Notes: generated by a model from the sequence alone, not told the origin. A stretch of DNA of 62,463 nt from Olsenella sp. An285 (GCF_002159625.1 NZ_NFIZ01000014.1:1-62463); one strand, 5' to 3'. Shown: positions 44,504 through 53,534, numbered from the stretch's first letter. Program-made: numbers and translations.

Positions 44504-45673
44504 ATGAACGTACTTGTCATCAACGCCGGCAGCTCGTCGCTCAAGTATCAGCTCCTTGACGTCGACACGCGCGAGGTCTATGCGAAGGGCAACTGCGAGC
44601 GCATCGGCATCGACGGCTCGTTCGTCGGCCACGAGGAGATGGGCGGCGAGAAGCAGAAGCTCGAGGTCGCGCTCCCTGACCACAAGACCGCCATCAAGTA
44701 CGTCTTTGACATCCTCAAGGAGATCGACAAGCCCATCGGCGGCATCGGCCACCGCGTGGTCCAGGGCGGCTGGTACTTCCCCGAGTCCGCCGTCGTGACC
44801 GACGAGACCCTCGCCTGGGTCCGCGAGGTCGCCCCGCTCGCCCCGCTGCACAACTACGCCGAGGCCGACGTCATCGAGATCTGCCGCGAGATGTTCCCGG
44901 AGATCGGCAACGTCATCGTCCCCGACACCGCCTTCCACTACAACATGCCCGAGCGCGCCTGGCGCTACGCCCTCCCGCGCGACGTCGTCGACAAGTACCA
45001 CGTGCGCAAGTACGGCGCCCACGGCACCAGCCACCGCTTCATCTGGCGCTCCACCAAGGAGATCCTCGGCGACAAGTGCCACAAGCTCGTGAGCTGCCAC
45101 CTGGGCTCCGGCGCCTCCCTCTGCGCCATCGAGGACGGCAAGTGCATGGACACCACGATGGGCCTCACCCCGCTCGACGGCCTCATCATGGGCACCCGCT
45201 GCGGCACGCTCGACCCGGCCACGGTCTTCTACCTCAACCGCGTGGGCGGCTACTCCATCGACGACATCGACACGATGATGAACAAGAAGTCCGGCCTCCT
45301 GGCCGTCTCCGGCGTCTCCTCCGACTCCCGTGACATCGAGGACGGCGCCGAGAAGGGCGATCAGAACTGCCAGATGGCCCTCGACATGTTCTACTACCGC
45401 ACCTCCCAGCTCATCGCCGAGATGGCCGCCTCGATGGAGGGCTTCGACACGATGGTCTTCACCGCCGGCATCGGCGAGAACTCCGACGTCATGCGCGCCG
45501 GCGTTGCCGAGCGCCTCGGCTGGATGGGCGTCAAGATCGACGCCGAGAAGAACGCCGGCCGCGTGAGCGAGCCGCGCGTCATCTCCGCCGACGACTCCGC
45601 GGTGACCGTCCTCGTGGTTCCCACCAACGAGGAGTACATGATCGCCCTCGACGTCGAGGAGCTGCTGGGCTAG
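44504..45673 (+). CDS. ackA: Acetate kinase
   Basis: A 389-residue ASKHA-fold kinase that makes ATP from acetyl phosphate. Motifs: NVLVINAGSSSLKYQL (1-17), GGIGHRVVQGG (about 80-90), KYGAHGTSHRF (about 168-178), GTRCGTLDPA (about 229-238) and VFTAGIGENS near 320. Start ATG 44504 follows GAGAGGAGAG. A strong terminator follows. The partner pta is 10 kb away on the other strand instead of in the usual operon. A TATCAT -10-like box lies at 44450. Confidence 0.97.
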   Translation: MNVLVINAGSSSLKYQLLDVDTREVYAKGNCERIGIDGSFVGHEEMGGEKQKLEVALPDHKTAIKYVFDILKEIDKPIGGIGHRVVQGGWYFPESAVVTDETLAWVREVAPLAPLHNYAEADVIEICREMFPEIGNVIVPDTAFHYNMPERAWRYALPRDVVDKYHVRKYGAHGTSHRFIWRSTKEILGDKCHKLVSCHLGSGASLCAIEDGKCMDTTMGLTPLDGLIMGTRCGTLDPATVFYLNRVGGYSIDDIDTMMNKKSGLLAVSGVSSDSRDIEDGAEKGDQNCQMALDMFYYRTSQLIAEMAASMEGFDTMVFTAGIGENSDVMRAGVAERLGWMGVKIDAEKNAGRVSEPRVISADDSAVTVLVVPTNEEYMIALDVEELLG

Positions 45674-45693
45674 CCTCCCTCCGAGCTTGTCCT

Positions 45694-45729
45694 GCGGGCC
45701 CGGGCCTCGGTTTTGAGGCTCGGGCCCGC
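45694..45729 (+). terminator. Terminator after ackA
   Basis: GCGGGCCCGGGCCTC (45694-45708) pairs with GAGGCTCGGGCCCGC (45715-45729), one mismatch, followed by TTGCGTT. Confidence 0.75.
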
Positions 45730-45761
45730 TTGCGTTGGTCGGGTCTCTCGTTGGCGTCTCG

Positions 45762-45829
45762 TCGAATAAGAGCTTTTGCCACAGTTTGCCCGCAATTTAC
45801 GCCAATTCGTGGCAAAAGCTCTTATTCGA
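45762..45829. repeat. Family C palindrome, near-perfect copy
   Basis: TCGAATAAGAGCTTTTGCCA (45762-45781) is matched by TGGCAAAAGCTCTTATTCGA (45810-45829), a perfect 20-bp inverted repeat. It shares its arms with 12471-12539. The rest of the gene-free stretch 45674-45981 holds the ackA terminator and the next promoter. Confidence 0.85.
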
Positions 45830-45898
45830 GCCCTCCGCGCACACGGCGCTCCTCCGCCTGCGCCCCGTGACAGGCAGCCCTGTCTCTTTTGTCACGTG

Positions 45899-45944
45899 CC
45901 GTAACAATCTGTTACGGATAAATTCCTAGTGCGATGGGTACAAT
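45899..45944 (+). promoter_or_regulatory. Promoter/operator of the amino-acid ABC operon
   Basis: Perfect dyad CCGTAACAATCTGTTACGG (45899-45917) ends 21 bases before the -10 TACAAT (45939-45944). The -35 is poor, so a regulator at the dyad may activate or repress. Confidence 0.55.
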
Positions 45945-45981
45945 TTGGGAACGTGAGTCGACTCTGACGAAAGGACCCCAC

Positions 45982-46947
45982 ATGTCCCTCACCGACCTCA
46001 TGCTCAGCCGCCGCCAGGCCATCGGCTTCGCCGGCGCCACCCTCGCAGCCCTCGGCCTCGCAGCGTGCGACGACGCGGCCCCCGCCGCAGACGACCCCAC
46101 CGCCCAGCCCGCTGAGGAGGCGCAGCTCGACGCCGAGGCGTACGACGCCCTCATCGCCGAGGGCGCGGTCGCTTCCGACGACGTGGTCGCCGCCTCGGAG
46201 TGGGCGAGCAAGGTCCGCGACGCCGGCACCCTGCGCGTCGGCGGCGTCCAGACCTCCATGCTCTTCTCGCTCCTTAACGAGAAGGACGGCGTCACCCGCG
46301 GGTTCGACGCCGGTCTCTCGCAGCTGCTCACGCGCTACGTCCTCGGCGACGAGGCCGCGCAGGAGATCACGCAGGTGACCTCCAACACGCGCGAGTCCGT
46401 CCTGCAGAACGACCAGGTTGACGTCGTCTTTGCCACCTACTCGATCACGGACGCGCGCAAGGAGCTCATCTCCTTCGCCGGCCCGTACTACAGCACCCAG
46501 CAGTCCATCCTCGTGATGGCGGAGAACGAGGACATCGACGGCCTCGATGACCTCGCCGGAAGAAACGTGGCCGCGCAGTCCGGCTCCACCGGCCCCTCCA
46601 TCCTCGAGGAGTACGCGCCTGACGCCAGCGTCCAGGAGTTCGCTACGGACGAGGAGGCAAGGAGCGCCCTCGAGCAGGGCCGCGTCGACGCCTACGTCAT
46701 CGACACCGCGATGCAGATGGGCTCCATGGCGCGCAACCCCGGTCGCTACCGCCTGGCCGGGGACCCCTTTGGCCCCGAGGACCCGTACGGCATCGGCCTG
46801 CCGCTCGACTCCGACGGCGTCGCCTTCGTGAACGCCTGGCTGGAGGAGATCGAGGCCGACGGCACCTGGGACGCCCTCTGGAAGCTCTGCATCGGCGACC
46901 GTGCCGGCATCGACGAGGTCCCCGAGCCTCCCGCGATCGGCGCGTAA
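45982..46947 (+). CDS. Glutamate-type ABC transporter substrate-binding lipoprotein
   Basis: A 321-residue exported lipoprotein: signal peptide with lipobox LGLAAC (cysteine near residue 33; the RRQAIGFAGATLAALG start also has a twin-arginine look), an acidic Ala/Pro linker, then a SBP_bac_3 domain (GTLRVGGVQTSM..., ATYSITDARKELISFAGPYY, which is the glutamate/glutamine-binding pattern). It captures polar amino acids. It leads an operon with two permeases, an ATPase and a gamma-glutamyl hydrolase-like gene. Start ATG 45982 follows AAAGGAC. Confidence 0.93.
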   Translation: MSLTDLMLSRRQAIGFAGATLAALGLAACDDAAPAADDPTAQPAEEAQLDAEAYDALIAEGAVASDDVVAASEWASKVRDAGTLRVGGVQTSMLFSLLNEKDGVTRGFDAGLSQLLTRYVLGDEAAQEITQVTSNTRESVLQNDQVDVVFATYSITDARKELISFAGPYYSTQQSILVMAENEDIDGLDDLAGRNVAAQSGSTGPSILEEYAPDASVQEFATDEEARSALEQGRVDAYVIDTAMQMGSMARNPGRYRLAGDPFGPEDPYGIGLPLDSDGVAFVNAWLEEIEADGTWDALWKLCIGDRAGIDEVPEPPAIGA

Positions 46948-46949
46948 CA

Positions 46950-46974
46950 TGACAAAGGGACTGTCCCCCTGTCA
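46950..46974. repeat. Small palindrome related to family A
   Basis: TGACA (46950-46954) and TGTCA (46970-46974) flank GGGACTGTCCC, giving a 25-base imperfect palindrome between the binding-protein and permease genes. The GGGACNGTCCC core is shared with the repeats at 8.5 and 11.1 kb. Confidence 0.65.
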
Positions 46975-46988
46975 AGTGGGGAGGGGCC

Positions 46989-47648
46989 ATGGGGCTTAGC
47001 GAGCTTCTGTCCACGTACGGCGAGAAGTACCTCCAGGGGCTTCTCGCCACGTGGTCGATGACCGCGGTGAGCTTCGTCTTCGTGATGGCGCTCGCGGTGC
47101 TGGTGACGGTGGCGCGCGTCTCCCCGCTGCGGCCGCTGCGCGTGGCGGGCGACCTCTACGTGCAGGTCTTTCGCAACATCCCCGGCGTGGCGCTGCTCAT
47201 CATCATCGCCTACGCCCTGCCGGACCTGCGCATCGTCCTTGACTGGCGCACCTGCGTCATCGTCACCACGGTCCTTCTGGGATCGGCCTTCGGGTCGGAG
47301 AACTTCATGAGCGGCATCAACACCATCGGCGTGGGCCAGATCGAGGCCGCGCGCTCGCTGGGGCTCTCGTTCACGCAGATCATCCGCAGGATCGTAATTC
47401 CGCAGGCGCTGCGCACCACGGTGCTGCCCATGACCAACCTGCTCATCGCCGTGATGCTCACCACCGCCCTGGGCTCCCAGGTGCCCCTTAACCCGCAGGA
47501 GCTCACGGGTGTGGTCTCCTACGTCAACACGCGCGCGACGGGCGGCATCCTCGCGTTTCTGATCTCCGCGCTCTGCTACGCGGGGACCGCCTTCGTCATA
47601 TCCCTCGTTGGCAACCGCATCGACAGGAGGGTGAGGATACTACGATGA
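46989..47648 (+). CDS. Amino-acid ABC transporter permease (HisM/GluC type)
   Basis: A 219-residue membrane protein with about five helices and the permease EAA loop ...IEAARSLGLSFTQIIRRIVIPQALR (about 117-141) that contacts the ATPase. The family motif VFRNIPGVALLIII is near 60. It overlaps the next permease by 4 bases. Ribosome site GGGGAGG is just after the small palindrome. Confidence 0.93.
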   Translation: MGLSELLSTYGEKYLQGLLATWSMTAVSFVFVMALAVLVTVARVSPLRPLRVAGDLYVQVFRNIPGVALLIIIAYALPDLRIVLDWRTCVIVTTVLLGSAFGSENFMSGINTIGVGQIEAARSLGLSFTQIIRRIVIPQALRTTVLPMTNLLIAVMLTTALGSQVPLNPQELTGVVSYVNTRATGGILAFLISALCYAGTAFVISLVGNRIDRRVRILR

Positions 47649-48475
47649 GCACATCGAGAACCGCTCCCTCCATGCGCGACGCCCTCTACGAGGCACCCGG
47701 CCCCCGCATGCGCCGCAAGATCCGCATCGGCACCGCCGTCGCGGGCGCGCTCGTCCTTCTCGCCGTGGCGGCCATCGTGCGGCAGTTCTGGGTGACGGGC
47801 CAGCTGGCACCGCGCTACTGGTCCCTCTTCCTTCAGTGGACCACGTGGCGCTTCCTTGGCCAGGGGCTTCTGGGCACCGTCGCCGTCGCCCTCACCGCCG
47901 GTGCCATCGCGCTCGTGCTGGGGCTCGCCCTTATGCTGGGGCGCACGAGCGGCGTGAGGCCGCTGGCCGCCGTCTGCCGCGTGATCACTGACTTCTTCCG
48001 CGGGGTCCCGAGCCTGCTCCTCATCTACTTCTTCTTCTTTGTCCCCGCGCAGCTGGGCATGAAGCTCCCGAGCTTCTGGATGCTCACGCTGCCGGTGGCG
48101 CTCGCCGCCTCGGGCGTGCTGGCGGAGGTCTTCCGCGCGGGCGTGAACGCCGTGCCGCGCGGGCAGGTGGAGGCCGGCCTCTCCATAGGGCTCTCGTCCG
48201 CGAAGGTTATGCGGAGGATCGTGCTTCCCCAGGCGGTGCGCTACGTCATTCCCTCGCTCATCGCGCAGCTCGTTGTGGTGGTCAAGGACACCACCGTGGC
48301 CTACGTGGTGAGTTACCCGGACCTCATGCAGAACGCCCGCGTGCTCATCACGAGCTACGACGCCCTCGTCTCGATGTACCTCGTGATTGCGGTCATCTAC
48401 ATCCTCATCAACTACGCCATCAACAGGGCGTCCGTCTACGTGGCAAACCGCACGGGCGTCAAGATCATTCGCTAG
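47645..48475 (+). CDS. Amino-acid ABC transporter permease (GluD type)
   Basis: A 276-residue second permease with the EAA loop [25 protein letters not shown] (about 176-200), the [18 protein letters not shown] motif near 117-134, and an N-terminal cytoplasmic extension of about 28 residues. With the 219-residue permease it forms the heteromeric channel typical of GluBCDA systems. ATG 47645 overlaps the preceding TGA. Confidence 0.93.
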   Translation: MSTSRTAPSMRDALYEAPGPRMRRKIRIGTAVAGALVLLAVAAIVRQFWVTGQLAPRYWSLFLQWTTWRFLGQGLLGTVAVALTAGAIALVLGLALMLGRTSGVRPLAAVCRVITDFFRGVPSLLLIYFFFFVPAQLGMKLPSFWMLTLPVALAASGVLAEVFRAGVNAVPRGQVEAGLSIGLSSAKVMRRIVLPQAVRYVIPSLIAQLVVVVKDTTVAYVVSYPDLMQNARVLITSYDALVSMYLVIAVIYILINYAINRASVYVANRTGVKIIR

Positions 48476-48488
48476 GGAACGGAGAGCC

Positions 48489-49262
48489 ATGACAGAGCAG
48501 CCTGCTGGCGAGAAGAGCGTGCGGGACGTACCCGTCATCGAGCTTCGCCACGTCGACAAGCACTACGGCGACCTCCACGTCCTGCGCGACGTGAGCCTCT
48601 CCGTGCGACGCGGCGAGGTCGTGGTGGTCATCGGCCCCTCGGGTTCGGGCAAGTCAACCATGTGCCGCACCATCAACCGTCTGGAGACCATAGACTCAGG
48701 TGAGATCCTCATCGAGGGCGAGCCCCTGCCCCAGGAGGGCCGCGACCTCACGCGCATGCGCGCCGAGCTTGGCATGGTCTTTCAGCAGTTCAACCTCTTC
48801 GCGCACATGACGGTCCTGGACAACGTGACCCTGGGGCCGCGCGAGGTGCTGGGCCTCTCCAAGGAGGAGGCGGAGTCGCGCGCGATGGAGCTCCTCACTC
48901 GCGTGGGCGTGGCCGAGCAGGCGGGCAAGGTCCCCGCGCAGCTCTCCGGCGGGCAGCAGCAGCGCGCCGCCATCGCACGCTCCCTTGCCATGAGGCCAAA
49001 GGCCATGCTCTTTGACGAGCCCACGAGCGCCCTCGACCCCGAGATGATCAACGAGGTCCTCGACGTGATGGTGGAGCTCGCACGCGGCGGCATGACCATG
49101 ATCGTGGTCACGCACGAGATGGGCTTCGCGCGCCGCGTAGCAGACCGCGTTGTCTTCATGGCGGACGGGCAGATCGTGGAGGAGGGATCGCCCGACGAGT
49201 TCTTCGAGCACCCAAGGAGCCAGCGGGCGCGCGACTTCCTCGACTCCATAAGGGGGCACTAG
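48489..49262 (+). CDS. Amino-acid ABC transporter ATP-binding protein (GluA type)
   Basis: A 257-residue ABC ATPase with Walker [10 protein letters not shown] (about 49-57), Q-loop MVFQQFNLF, signature [15 protein letters not shown] (about 153-167), Walker [15 protein letters not shown] and the H-switch VVTHEM. It powers the glutamate-type importer. It starts 13 bases after the permease gene; the stop lies 2 bases before the next gene. Confidence 0.96.
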   Translation: MTEQPAGEKSVRDVPVIELRHVDKHYGDLHVLRDVSLSVRRGEVVVVIGPSGSGKSTMCRTINRLETIDSGEILIEGEPLPQEGRDLTRMRAELGMVFQQFNLFAHMTVLDNVTLGPREVLGLSKEEAESRAMELLTRVGVAEQAGKVPAQLSGGQQQRAAIARSLAMRPKAMLFDEPTSALDPEMINEVLDVMVELARGGMTMIVVTHEMGFARRVADRVVFMADGQIVEEGSPDEFFEHPRSQRARDFLDSIRGH

Positions 49263-49264
49263 CC

Positions 49265-50044
49265 ATGGCCGAGAAGATCTCGGGGGCTGCAGCACTCGGC
49301 CGCGACGGCGCGCGTCCCGTCATCCTGGTGGCGCCCCGCTGGGTGCCGGAGACCATGCGCGGGACGGAGCGCATAGCGCCCCTCGAGGCCATCGCGGACT
49401 GCTTCGTGGACGCCATCCTCGTGGCGGGTGGCCTGCCGCTCCAGATGGCCCTCACGACGGACGAGGACGTGATCGACGCCTACATCGAGCTCGCAGACGG
49501 CTTGGCGATCCCCGGCGGGCCGGACGTGGACCCGCGCCGGTGGGGGAGCGACGTGCCCTACGACCCGGAGCTCCTCTGCCAGGTGCGCGATGACTTCGAG
49601 TTCCCGCTCGTGAGGCGCGCCCTGGAGGCCGACCTCCCCATCTTCACCACGTGCCGCGGGACCCAGCTCCTGAACGTCGCACTGGGCGGCACCCTCTGCA
49701 TGGACGTGCCGAGCCTGGGGGCGACGGAGGGGATGGTCCAGTGGCGCCACGTGGGCATCCTCAACGGCCCGGCGCACCCCGTGGAGATCGAGGCCGGATC
49801 GCTCCTCAGCCGCGCGATGGGCGGCGTGACCACGGCCCAGGTGAACTCCGCGCACCACTGCTGCGTGGGCGTCCTCGGCGAGGGCGCGCGGCTCTCCGCG
49901 CGCGCGACGGACGGCGTGCCCGAGGCCATCGAGGTACCCGACAGGCGGTTCTGCCTCGGTGTGCAGTGGCACCCCGAGTACACCTGGCGCACCATAGAGT
50001 CGGACTTCAGCCTCTGGCGCTCCTTCGTCGACGCCTGCCGCTGA
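49265..50044 (+). CDS. Class-I glutamine-amidotransferase-like hydrolase (peptidase C26, PuuD-like)
   Basis: A 259-residue gamma-glutamyl hydrolase-type protein with the catalytic triad C130 (FTTCRGTQLLN), H236 and E238 (QWHPEY). Members cleave gamma-glutamyl bonds, e.g. gamma-glutamyl-GABA. It follows the ABC ATPase by 2 bases, so it is in the glutamate-importer operon; the importer may therefore take up gamma-glutamyl compounds as well as free glutamate. That link is inference from context. Confidence 0.9.
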   Translation: MAEKISGAAALGRDGARPVILVAPRWVPETMRGTERIAPLEAIADCFVDAILVAGGLPLQMALTTDEDVIDAYIELADGLAIPGGPDVDPRRWGSDVPYDPELLCQVRDDFEFPLVRRALEADLPIFTTCRGTQLLNVALGGTLCMDVPSLGATEGMVQWRHVGILNGPAHPVEIEAGSLLSRAMGGVTTAQVNSAHHCCVGVLGEGARLSARATDGVPEAIEVPDRRFCLGVQWHPEYTWRTIESDFSLWRSFVDACR

Positions 50045-50061
50045 CCTGACGGAAACGCGCG

Positions 50062-50142
50062 TTTGCACATTTGGCACATTTGGGGACGTGCCTGAAACGT
50101 GCAAAACTTTGCACGTTTCAGGCACGTCCCCAAATGTGCAAA
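50062..50142. repeat. Family B repeat, second locus
   Basis: Nested palindrome between convergent genes. The outer arms CGTTTGCACATTT/AAATGTGCAAACG flank the inner ATTTGGGGACGTGCC ... GGCACGTCCCCAAAT and a GAAACGTGCAAA/TTTGCACGTTTC stem. It shares the GGGGACGTGCCTGAAACGTG core with 23209-23312. Confidence 0.9.
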
Positions 50143-50150
50143 CGCGCAGC

Positions 50151-50660
50151 CTAGCGGACGAAGTGGTAGGCGATGCGCGGGGTGCCGTCGTCGCAGGTGA
50201 TGGTCCCGCGGCGCACGAACCCCGCGCGCTCCAGGGCGCGCTGCATCGGGACGTTGTCCGCGTGCGTGTCCGCCCGCACGTTGTCGTGGCGACCGCAGAG
50301 CCACGCGAGCATGCGCGCGCCGCGCCCGTGACCGGGCTCGGCCACGGCGAGCCGATGCATCACCCAGTAGGGCTCGTCGTTCAGCCAGGGCTCGCCCTCG
50401 ATTCGCGCATAGGTGGGGTCGGGGCCGGGCAGGACGCTCATGACGGCGACGGGCCCCGCGCCCTCGTCGAGCACCCAGAGGGCGTCTGCCTCGAGGTCTT
50501 TCTCGGCGTCTCTCAGGTCGGGGTAGTCGCCGGGCCACTGCGTGGGGTTGCCGTGGGCGTGCATGAACGCGCGCGCCGCGTCGTAGATGGCCGCCACGGC
50601 GTCGAGGTCCTTCTCGGTCGCTCGCCTGATGTCGCGCGGGGCAACGTCCTCCTTGGGCAT
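50151..50660 (-). CDS. GNAT-family N-acetyltransferase
   Basis: A 169-residue acetyltransferase. The N-terminal DIRRATEKDLDAVAAIYDAARAFM and acetyl-CoA region (VMHRLAVAEPGHGRGARMLAWL, about 98-119) fit the fold; the C-terminal DNVPMQRALERAGFVRRG is the usual substrate-side motif. Substrate unknown. Its ATG (50660) overlaps the TAA of the epimerase gene, so it is second in a two-gene leftward operon. Confidence 0.9.
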   Translation of the reverse strand: MPKEDVAPRDIRRATEKDLDAVAAIYDAARAFMHAHGNPTQWPGDYPDLRDAEKDLEADALWVLDEGAGPVAVMSVLPGPDPTYARIEGEPWLNDEPYWVMHRLAVAEPGHGRGARMLAWLCGRHDNVRADTHADNVPMQRALERAGFVRRGTITCDDGTPRIAYHFVR

Positions 50661-51544
50661 TAGAGTGGCCTCATGGAGAAGGACGCCTCGTAGGTCTCGC
50701 CCGGCTCCAGGAAGACCATCCCGCGCTTCTCCTCGAAGACGTCGGACTCGTCGTAGGCCGTGGCGCAGCCCACCCAGGGCTCGACGGCCACGAAGGGCGC
50801 GTCGGCGCTGGCCGTCCAGACGCCGAGGTAGTCGAAGCCGTCGAACGCGACCTCGACGCCGTGGCCGGAGGGCCCCACGAGTCGCACGCGGCGGCCGGGG
50901 ACGTCCGGGAAGACGAGCGTGAGCATCTTCTCGAAGACGTCGTGCGAGAGCTGGTAGCGGTCGGAGTCCGAGAAGAGCTCGGTCATGTTGGAGAAGTCGT
51001 GGAGGCCGGCCTCGTCGATGCGAGGGACGCGGGCCGTCCAGGGCTCGTCGAACTCGAGCGCGTAGTCGCCGAAGGACTCGCCCTCGCAGCCGGGCGCGGG
51101 GACGTTGAAGGCGGGGTGGCCGCCCACGGTGAAGGGGAGCGTGACGTCACCGGTGTTGGTCACGCGGAAGGTCTGCGTGAGCGCCCCGCCTGCGACGGCG
51201 TAGGACATGTTGAGGCGGAAGTCGTACGGATAGGCGGAGCGCGTCTCCTCCGTGGAGGAGAGCTCGTAGGTCACGCTCGACTCCGTGCGACAAACGATCG
51301 CGTGGTCATAGAGCCTGGCGATGCCGTGGCGCTGGAGCGTCACCTCTCCCTGGGCGCTCGTGGCGCGGTTGTCGCGCAGCACGCCCACGATGGGGAAGAG
51401 CACGGGTGCGCGGCGCGGCCAGATGCTCTCCTCGCCCTGCCAGAGGTACTCGCCGCCGTCCCTCGAGAGGCTCATGAGCTGGGCGCCCATGGAGTCGATG
51501 GTTGCCTTGACGCTGCCGCACGAGATGGTGGTGAGCTCTGACAT
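50660..51544 (-). CDS. Aldose 1-epimerase family protein (YeaD/LacX-like)
   Basis: A 294-residue mutarotase-fold protein of the LacX group: TISCGSVKATIDSMGAQLMSL, the RAPVLFPIVG segment near 43-52, GGHPAFNVP near 140 with the catalytic His, and EPWVGCATAYDES toward the end. It likely acts on glucose-6-phosphate-like or lactose-derived sugars. ATG 51544 is chosen because the frame upstream runs into the promoter. The palindrome AGAATGATATTCT (51599-51611) lies between this gene and pckA. Confidence 0.88.
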   Translation of the reverse strand: MSELTTISCGSVKATIDSMGAQLMSLSRDGGEYLWQGEESIWPRRAPVLFPIVGVLRDNRATSAQGEVTLQRHGIARLYDHAIVCRTESSVTYELSSTEETRSAYPYDFRLNMSYAVAGGALTQTFRVTNTGDVTLPFTVGGHPAFNVPAPGCEGESFGDYALEFDEPWTARVPRIDEAGLHDFSNMTELFSDSDRYQLSHDVFEKMLTLVFPDVPGRRVRLVGPSGHGVEVAFDGFDYLGVWTASADAPFVAVEPWVGCATAYDESDVFEEKRGMVFLEPGETYEASFSMRPL

Positions 51545-51598
51545 GGTGTCTCCAATCAAGCCAGTCGGAACGGTCCCTAAAAAAGGCCCATACATTTC

Positions 51599-51611
51599 AG
51601 AATGATATTCT
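51599..51611. promoter_or_regulatory. Small dyad between the epimerase and pckA genes
   Basis: AGAAT-GAT-ATTCT is a perfect 5-3-5 inverted repeat in an AT-rich patch of the divergent spacer. A TAGAAT box at 51650-51655 could be the pckA -10. The leader also has GCGGTCC-T-GGACCGC just before the pckA ribosome site (51784-51798). Regulator unknown. Confidence 0.4.
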
Positions 51612-51815
51612 CGCGTTGGTTCTCCGTATGCGTCGCGGTGGCGAACGGCTAGAATGTGTCAACGGACGGCCCCGTGTTTCCAGCCGGTTTCGCCTCTGAT
51701 TCCGTTGCCGCACACGCCGCCGCAAACGGGAAGAATCGAGCTGCGGTCTTTCCGCTCGCTCTCACATAGCTTGCAGCATTCGTGCGGTCCTGGACCGCCA
51801 GAAGGAGGTAGTTGC

Positions 51816-53417
51816 ATGATCATCGAGGAGCTCCTGCGCTACGGCATCGCGCACACCGAGGAGAAGACCGTCATCGACGCGTCCCCCGCCGTCCTCATCG
51901 AGACCGCCGTCGAGCGCGGGGAGGGCGAGCTCACCAGCACCGGCTCCCTCTCCGTCATCACCGGCCAGTACACCGGCCGCTCGCCCAAGGACCGCTTCAT
52001 CGTGGACACGCCCGACGTTCACGACAAGATCGCCTGGGGCAGCGTCAATGTGCCCTTCTCCGAGGAGAACTACCAGAAGGTCAAGGCCGAGGTCATCGGT
52101 CACCTCTCCGAGCGGCGCCTCTTCGTCGTGCACGGCCTCGCCGGCGCCGAGCGCCGCTACTCCCGCAAGATCTGCGCCATCTGCGAGCTCGCCAGCCAGG
52201 CGCTCTTCGTGCACCAGATGCTCGTGCGCCCCACCTCCCAGGAGCTCCGCAACTTCGGCGAGGCTGACTTCGTGGTCATGGCCGCCCCCACGCTCAAGCT
52301 CGACCCCGAGGTCTACGGCACCCACTCCGAGGCGGCCGTCCTCATCAACTTCCAGGAGCGCATGATCCTCGTGGTGGGCACCCAGTACTCGGGCGAGATC
52401 AAGAAGTCGATCTTCTCGGTCATGAACTACCTGCTCCCCGTTGAGGACAACGTGCTCACCATGCACTGCTCCTGCAACATGAACCCGCGCTCCCACGGCA
52501 CCACGGTCTTCTTTGGCCTCTCCGGCACCGGCAAGACCACGCTCTCGGCCGCCGAGGACCGCCTGCTCATCGGCGACGACGAGCACGGCTGGGCCGAGGA
52601 CCGCGTCTTCAACATCGAGGGCGGCTGCTACGCCAAGACCATCGACATCACCCCGGAGACCGAGCCCCAGATCTGGAACGCCATCCACTTTGGCTCCATG
52701 TGCGAGAACGTGGTCATCGACCCTGAGACCCGCGTGGCGGACTACTTCGACACCTCGCTCACCGAGAACGGTCGCGTGGCCTACCCGGTCGAGTTCGTCC
52801 CGGGCGCCGTCAGCAAGGGCCGCGCCAAGCGTACCCCCGACGTCGTGATCTTCCTCACGGCCGACGCCTTCGGCGTGCTCCCCCCAATCTCCAAGCTGGA
52901 CAAGAACGCCGCCATGTACCACTTCATGACCGGCTTCACCTCCAAGGTCGCCGGCACCGAGCGCGGCATCAAGGAGCCGCAGCCCACGTTCTCCTCGCTC
53001 TTTGGCGAGCCCTTCATGCCGCTCGACCCCAACGTCTACGCCAAGATGCTCGGCGAGAAGATCGAGCACGGCGGCGTGCGCGTCTACCTCATCAACACCG
53101 GCTGGACCGGCGGCTCCTACGGCACCGGCACCCGCATCAAGCTCGCCTACACCCGCAAGATGGTCGAGGCCGCCCAGTCCGGCATCATCGACGACTGCGA
53201 GTTCGTCCACGACGAGCGCTTCAACCTCGACGTCCCCACGTCCTGCCCGGGCGTACCCGCCGAGCTCCTCAACGCCCGCAACACCTGGGAGGACCGCGCC
53301 GCCTACGACGAGACGGCCGAGAAGCTCGCCCAGATGTTCGTCGACAACGCCGAGAAGCGCCTCACCACGATGGCGCCCGAGATCCGCGCCGCCGGCCCCA
53401 GGCCCATCGGCCGCTAG
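51816..53417 (+). CDS. pckA: Phosphoenolpyruvate carboxykinase (ATP)
   Basis: A 533-residue ATP-dependent PEP carboxykinase. Motifs: GRSPKDRFIV (about 57-66), the kinase-1a P-loop GLSGTGKTTLS (about 233-243), the metal-binding HGTTVFF before it, NIEGGCYAK, and the C-terminal NTGWTGGSYGTG. Length is normal. In fermenters it can run toward oxaloacetate, fixing CO2 and saving the phosphate of PEP as ATP, or toward PEP. ATG 51816 follows AGAAGGAGG. Confidence 0.97.
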   Translation: MIIEELLRYGIAHTEEKTVIDASPAVLIETAVERGEGELTSTGSLSVITGQYTGRSPKDRFIVDTPDVHDKIAWGSVNVPFSEENYQKVKAEVIGHLSERRLFVVHGLAGAERRYSRKICAICELASQALFVHQMLVRPTSQELRNFGEADFVVMAAPTLKLDPEVYGTHSEAAVLINFQERMILVVGTQYSGEIKKSIFSVMNYLLPVEDNVLTMHCSCNMNPRSHGTTVFFGLSGTGKTTLSAAEDRLLIGDDEHGWAEDRVFNIEGGCYAKTIDITPETEPQIWNAIHFGSMCENVVIDPETRVADYFDTSLTENGRVAYPVEFVPGAVSKGRAKRTPDVVIFLTADAFGVLPPISKLDKNAAMYHFMTGFTSKVAGTERGIKEPQPTFSSLFGEPFMPLDPNVYAKMLGEKIEHGGVRVYLINTGWTGGSYGTGTRIKLAYTRKMVEAAQSGIIDDCEFVHDERFNLDVPTSCPGVPAELLNARNTWEDRAAYDETAEKLAQMFVDNAEKRLTTMAPEIRAAGPRPIGR

Positions 53418-53445
53418 TCCTTCTCGGCAGATCTTCCGCTCTTAC

Positions 53446-53481
53446 GGGCGGGCCCGGATCGCTGTCAGTCCGGGCCCGCCC
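53446..53481 (+). terminator. Terminator after pckA
   Basis: GGGCGGGCCCGGA (53446-53458) pairs perfectly with TCCGGGCCCGCCC (53469-53481), followed by GCTTCTTC. Confidence 0.8.
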
Positions 53482-53534
53482 GCTTCTTCATTGCTCTTCG
53501 AGTCGAAGGGCGGCTGGGCTTCCAACATAAGATG

